The notes under the pieces: generated by a model
Database searches by the model: none
The model's input: the letters and a program-made list of their open reading frames with translations, nothing else
What the model was told of the DNA's origin: nothing
Assembly (NCBI GenBank): GCA_017629395.1
Contig: JAGBXH010000476.1
Coordinates: 1 to 9,545 of the forward strand
Length of the DNA stretch: 9,545 nt
From: Clostridia bacterium
GTDB lineage: Bacteria; Bacillota; Clostridia; Oscillospirales; CAG-272
Direction: 5' to 3'
Translations under genes and position numbers: made by a program
Part shown: positions 7,140-9,545 of the stretch, piece by piece
Layout: every line of letters begins with the position of its first letter
How positions within the stretch are numbered: the first letter of the stretch is position 1

Positions 7140-7924
7140 GCGTCAGCCCCCAGCGCCTTGGAAAGCGAAGCAATCTTGGTTTGCAGATTGTCCACCACAA
7201 AGCTCTTGACGTACTCGTTTGCGGGCGCGCCCACGATCTCGGAAGGTGTGCCGATCTGGGCAATACGCGCGTTTTCCATGACCATGATGCGGTCTGCCAT
7301 AGCAAACGCCTCCTCCTGGTCATGGGTAATGTAAATCATGGTCGTGCCGAATTTTGCCTGAATATCCTTGATCACGGTGCGCAGCTGAAGTCTTGTTGCC
7401 ACGTCCAAAGCAGACGCGGGCTCGTCAAACAGCATGATATCGGGCTTTAAGATCAGCGTGCGCGCAATGGCAACGCGCTGCATCTGCCCGCCCGAGAGCG
7501 AGGACGGATATTTTTTGGCATATTCCGCAATGCCAAGATCTGCAAGCAGCTCCATGGCTCTTTGCTCGACCTCTGCCTTGGTTGCGCTCTTGTCCCGTCG
7601 CGCCTTGAGCTTGGCAGCGTACGCTACGTTTTCCAGCACCGTCATGTTCTCAAACAAGGCGTAATTCTGGAATACGATGCCCATCGAACGCTTAGCGGGT
7701 GCTGCTGCGGTGATATCCTTGCCGTCTAAATACAGCTTGCCGCTATCAAGGGGCAACAGTCCTGCGATAATGCGCAAAAGCGTGGTCTTGCCACAGCCCG
7801 AAGGACCGAGAATGGCAAGAAACTCACCTGCCTGCACGTCCACGCTGACAGCATCCAGCGCAACGGATTTATTGTTTTTATACTGCTTGGTAATGCTTTG
7901 AATAGAAAGCTTGCAATTGCTCAT
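7136..7924 (-). CDS. ABC transporter ATP-binding protein
   Basis: A 262-aa cytoplasmic ATPase with every motif intact: Walker A GPSGCGKTT (40-48), Q-loop Gln86 in VFQNYALF, signature LSGGQMQR (143-150), Walker B IMLFDEP (163-169) with catalytic Glu168, D-loop SALD (171-174) and H-loop His201 in ITHDQEEAFAM. It powers the permease encoded directly downstream. The best match by motif is the FbpC/PotA-type importer group, but those are usually near 350 aa with a C-terminal TOBE/MOBE regulatory region. Here the protein ends about 60 residues after the H-loop, so that region is missing. The ATG follows the binding-protein stop by one nucleotide and has only a weak ribosome site, so translation is probably coupled. 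The A of SALD's preceding PA pair replaces the more common L. Confidence 0.95.
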   Translation of the reverse strand: MSNCKLSIQSITKQYKNNKSVALDAVSVDVQAGEFLAILGPSGCGKTTLLRIIAGLLPLDSGKLYLDGKDITAAAPAKRSMGIVFQNYALFENMTVLENVAYAAKLKARRDKSATKAEVEQRAMELLADLGIAEYAKKYPSSLSGGQMQRVAIARTLILKPDIMLFDEPASALDVATRLQLRTVIKDIQAKFGTTMIYITHDQEEAFAMADRIMVMENARIAQIGTPSEIVGAPANEYVKSFVVDNLQTKIASLSKALGADA

Positions 7925-7925
7925 G

Positions 7926-8921
7926 TCAATGTGTCCATTTCGAAAGTAATTCTTCTTTGTATGCAGAGGCGTTTTCTACCTGCATATTGGCATACTTGAT
8001 GCCCGTGGGGAAGTTTTCAAGCACGTAATCCTTGTCCTTGAAGATTTTTTCGGGGTAATAGTATGCACAAAGCTCCTCGTTGAGCGTGGTGGTCAGGAAG
8101 GCAAATACGTCCTTGACAGCCTGTCTTTCCTGCTTGCCCTCAATGATGGTCTGACCGTACAGCGAGTAGGGTGAGCCTTCCTCAAAGAACAGTATTTCAA
8201 GCGGATAGCCCTCGCCGATCTTGGTAGCGGCATTGGGCGTCATGCCAAGACCGATGGCAACCTCACCAAGCACCAGCGAATTGACAGGACCCGAGCCGGA
8301 GGAGGTAAAGGACAGCACGTTTTCGGCAAGCTGATCAAAATAGTCAAGAGCCTCCTGCTCGCCCCATGCGTTGACCAAGGAAAGCAAGAACATATAGCCC
8401 GTACCGGACGACGCGGGGTTGGGCATGGAGATCTGTCCCTTATACTTGGGGTCAAGCAGATCCGCATAAGAGGTGGGCTTGTCCAATCCAAGCTCTTCAA
8501 GGCGCTGGGTATTAACGATGATGCAGCCGCCGTTACGGATCTCGGGAGCATAATACTTGCTTTGTACGGTGTCCTCTGCATATACGCTCCAATCGATCAG
8601 GTCAGTAAGGTCAGCCAGCACGCCCTGTGCGGCAAGCTGCTCGGCATATGCGTATTCCAGGTCGTGCGAGATATCGCACTCGGCATTCTTGCCCGCTGCC
8701 TGCAGGGTTGCAGCGTGGTTGCCGCTGGTCTTATATTCTACGATGACGTTATACTGCGGGAACTGCTCGTTGAGTCTTTTTTGCATATGCTCAATGCGGT
8801 AATCCTCCGCAGAGCTGTAAATGATAACGGTTTCCTTTTTGTCGCAGCCGGCAAAGCCAAGCAGCGCGGAGCAAAGCAGCGCGATCAGCGTCAGCATGCA
8901 AAGACTTCTTTTGAACGTCAT
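7926..8921 (-). CDS. Extracellular solute-binding lipoprotein of the ABC importer
   Basis: A 331-aa type II periplasmic-binding-fold protein of the AfuA/FbpA or aminoethylphosphonate (PhnS-like) group. The signal peptide MTFKRSLCML...LLGFAGC ends in a lipobox with the lipidated cysteine at 26; FAGC is a slightly unusual box (Phe at -3). The mature protein starts with VIIYSSAEDYRIEHM (32-46), has ECDISHDLEYAYAEQL (81-96), GGCIIVNTQRL (131-141), and the family-typical MPNPASSGTGYMFLLSLVNA (166-185). It captures the solute outside the membrane and delivers it to the permease. The ATG at 8921 is chosen because it starts the signal peptide and has AAGGAAAGGAA upstream; the earlier in-frame ATG (9032) lies inside a terminator hairpin. 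First gene of a four-gene operon. No iron-ligand tyrosine pair is obvious to me near the C-terminal third, which argues mildly against iron. Confidence 0.92.
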   Translation of the reverse strand: MTFKRSLCMLTLIALLCSALLGFAGCDKKETVIIYSSAEDYRIEHMQKRLNEQFPQYNVIVEYKTSGNHAATLQAAGKNAECDISHDLEYAYAEQLAAQGVLADLTDLIDWSVYAEDTVQSKYYAPEIRNGGCIIVNTQRLEELGLDKPTSYADLLDPKYKGQISMPNPASSGTGYMFLLSLVNAWGEQEALDYFDQLAENVLSFTSSGSGPVNSLVLGEVAIGLGMTPNAATKIGEGYPLEILFFEEGSPYSLYGQTIIEGKQERQAVKDVFAFLTTTLNEELCAYYYPEKIFKDKDYVLENFPTGIKYANMQVENASAYKEELLSKWTH

Positions 8922-8935
8922 AATGTTTCCTTTCC

Positions 8936-8959
8936 TTGAAAAAGCGTTCACTTTTTCAA
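8936..8959 (-). promoter_or_regulatory. 24-bp perfect inverted repeat before the binding-protein gene, possible operator or leader hairpin
   Basis: TTGAAAAAG (8936-8944) and CTTTTTCAA (8951-8959) are perfect 9-nt inverted repeats with a 6-nt spacer. On the minus strand the repeat ends where the GGAAAGGAA ribosome site begins, 14 nt before the ATG. It could be a binding site for the operon's own winged-helix protein or an RNA hairpin affecting initiation. No confident -35/-10 pair was found in 8960-9010, so the promoter position is unresolved. Confidence 0.4.
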
Positions 8960-9002
8960 TTTCACAATATTTTTTTGAACGGGGAGACCCCAAATCAAGA
9001 CG

Positions 9003-9052
9003 AAAAATCAGCAAATTGTGCCTTCCGCTCATTTACGGAAGGCAAAATTTGC
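9003..9052 (-). terminator. Terminator-like hairpin between the small membrane protein and the transporter operon
   Basis: A 17-bp stem, 9011-9027 with 9036-9052, has one G-A mismatch (9018/9045) and an 8-nt loop; its core is GCCTTCCG/CGGAAGGC. On the minus strand it is followed by TGA and then TTTTT (9007-9003). It starts 12 nt after the stop of the 69-aa protein. It may be a full terminator, or a partial one that lowers operon expression relative to the small gene. Confidence 0.75.
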
Positions 9053-9064
9053 ATTTTGAACAAA

Positions 9065-9274
9065 TTACTTATTGTCCTCGGTGTTGACTACCAGCTCGTC
9101 CTCAACCTCTTTGTTTGCGTTTTCATCGATATGCAGGGTTTCGGCAACCTTTTTCTTTGCCTTGCGCCACAGAATGACTGCGGTTGCGCCAACTGCGATG
9201 ACGATAGCACTGATCGAGGTAATGACAATGGTTACGCTCGAGGGATCGATATATGCAACTGTTACGGGAATCAT
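9065..9274 (-). CDS. Small single-pass membrane protein of unknown function
   Basis: A 69-aa protein with a short N-terminal segment containing AYIDPSS (7-13), one transmembrane helix of about residues 13-36 (TIVITSISAIVIAVGATAVI), a basic cluster WRKAKKK (36-42) that should face the cytoplasm, and an acidic tail with HIDENANKEVEDELVV (48-63). The start is supported by AAAGGAG 9 nt upstream of ATG. It has no cleavable signal peptide that I can see. Small Clostridia proteins with a similar YIDPS-plus-helix layout exist near cell-envelope genes, to my recollection, but no role is established to my knowledge. It is preceded by a strongly structured leader (9293-9447) and followed by a terminator-like hairpin, then the transporter operon. 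Real coding is supported by the ribosome site and protein-like composition; function is unassigned. Confidence 0.78.
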   Translation of the reverse strand: MIPVTVAYIDPSSVTIVITSISAIVIAVGATAVILWRKAKKKVAETLHIDENANKEVEDELVVNTEDNK

Positions 9275-9292
9275 GACTTTTTACTCCTTTAT

Positions 9293-9447
9293 GTTCGGAT
9301 GTAGCTCTATAGCCGAAGAGAGCCGAACTCACACGGTTTTGAGCGGCAAATATCTGCACCTGCTACAGAGAAAATACTCGCAATATCTTATATTGCTTCG
9401 CATTTTCTCTTTGCATCTGCGAAATATTTGCTCGCGCAAAACTGCGC
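9293..9447 (-). ncRNA. Candidate structured leader RNA (long bulged arm plus terminal hairpin)
   Basis: Read on the minus strand, 9447-9331 folds into one long bulged arm. Paired blocks from the base are: GCGC/GUGU (9444-9447 with 9331-9334), GTTTT/AAAAC (9438-9442, 9336-9340), GAGC/GCTC (9430-9433, 9341-9344), AAATAT/ATATTT (9424-9429, 9348-9353), short GCA/TGC pairs, AGAGAAAAT/ATTTTCTCT (9402-9410, 9367-9375) and GCAATAT/ATATTGC (9390-9396, 9380-9386) with an AAG loop. A GAA/AGTA internal loop below the tip resembles a sarcin-ricin motif. A second hairpin follows: GTTCGG (9328-9323) with CCGAAC (9298-9293), enclosing CTCT/AGAG. The ribosome site of the 69-aa gene comes 3-9 nt later. This could be a cis-regulatory leader or the 3' part of a separate ncRNA. 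I cannot assign a known RNA family. The DNA symmetry also allows the other strand. Confidence 0.5.
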
Positions 9448-9498
9448 AGCACCCTCCGGCGTTGTATTTTTTGATGGATTTTGTCAAAGCGAGGCGAA

Positions 9499-9516
9499 GC
9501 AAGATACGCATCTTGC
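9499..9516. other. Short perfect hairpin at the right edge
   Basis: GCAAGAT (9499-9505) pairs with ATCTTGC (9510-9516) around ACGC. It may be a 5' helix of the same RNA as 9293-9447. No gene is seen between 9275 and 9545: open frames there lack ribosome sites and protein-like composition. Confidence 0.4.
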
Positions 9517-9545
9517 AAGACGAGATTTGGCGAAAGACGCGAAAA

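Noticed and set aside
5364..7334. A 656-codon plus-strand open frame.
   Set aside because: It is antisense to the permease and neighbouring genes, is extremely rich in His, Arg and Gln, has no domain I recognise and no ribosome site. The minus-strand proteins there have complete motifs.
8981..8991. GGGG-AGA-CCCC mini-palindrome upstream of the binding-protein gene.
   Set aside because: Only 4 bp with a 3-nt loop and no T-run; too short to call a terminator or an operator by itself.
7926..9032. Longer binding-protein start at the ATG at 9032.
   Set aside because: The extra 37 residues precede the signal peptide, and the ATG lies within the loop of the terminator-like hairpin.
9482..9487. TTGACA on the minus strand as a -35 box for the small membrane gene.
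   Set aside because: No -10 hexamer lies 16-18 nt downstream (CAACGC is at 17 nt).
9329..9511. A 60-codon minus-strand frame at the right edge.
   Set aside because: No ribosome site at a proper distance, and the bases are better explained by the paired blocks of a structured RNA.

Overview
The window looks like chromosomal DNA from an anaerobic Firmicute, most likely a gut or rumen Clostridia. This rests on lipobox-bearing lipoproteins, strong GGAGG-type ribosome binding sites, sigma-A promoters with 17-bp spacers, compact Rho-independent terminators, and gene families common in that group (GHL6/beta-galactosidase-trimerisation enzymes, DUF4886, XRE-RDD fusions, winged-helix/LicC-like proteins). 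I cannot name the genus. No phage genes, transposase, CRISPR array, tRNA or rRNA is visible.

Layout. Left edge to 1588 (+): a putative glycoside hydrolase of the GHL6/beta-galactosidase trimerisation type, cut at its N terminus by the window edge. 1589-1918: a convergent intergenic region with a strong terminator, a 127-bp MITE-like inverted-repeat element and a weak second terminator. All genes from 1919 to the right end are on the minus strand. In their order of transcription (right to left) they are: a structured leader RNA candidate (about 9293-9447, perhaps to 9516); a 69-aa single-pass membrane protein (9065-9274); a terminator-like hairpin; a four-gene transport operon (8921 to 4634) ending in a strong terminator; an XRE-RDD membrane-anchored regulator (3355-4497) with its own consensus promoter and terminator; a DUF4886 SGNH-like hydrolase (2525-3259) with its own promoter; and a small lipoprotein (1919-2413).

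How the genes work together. The operon encodes a lipoprotein substrate-binding protein, an ABC ATPase, a fused two-module permease, and a winged-helix domain fused to a LicC-like cytidylyltransferase. Gene spacing is 1 nt, a 4-nt overlap and 13 nt. The simplest reading is uptake of a small amino-alcohol or aminophosphonate-type compound (choline, phosphocholine or 2-aminoethylphosphonate are candidates). The compound or its phosphorylated form would then be activated with CTP for cell-surface decoration, with the DNA-binding domain of the same enzyme possibly sensing the pathway. The substrate is inference. This operon and the structured RNA/small membrane protein module upstream of it are the parts most worth follow-up.
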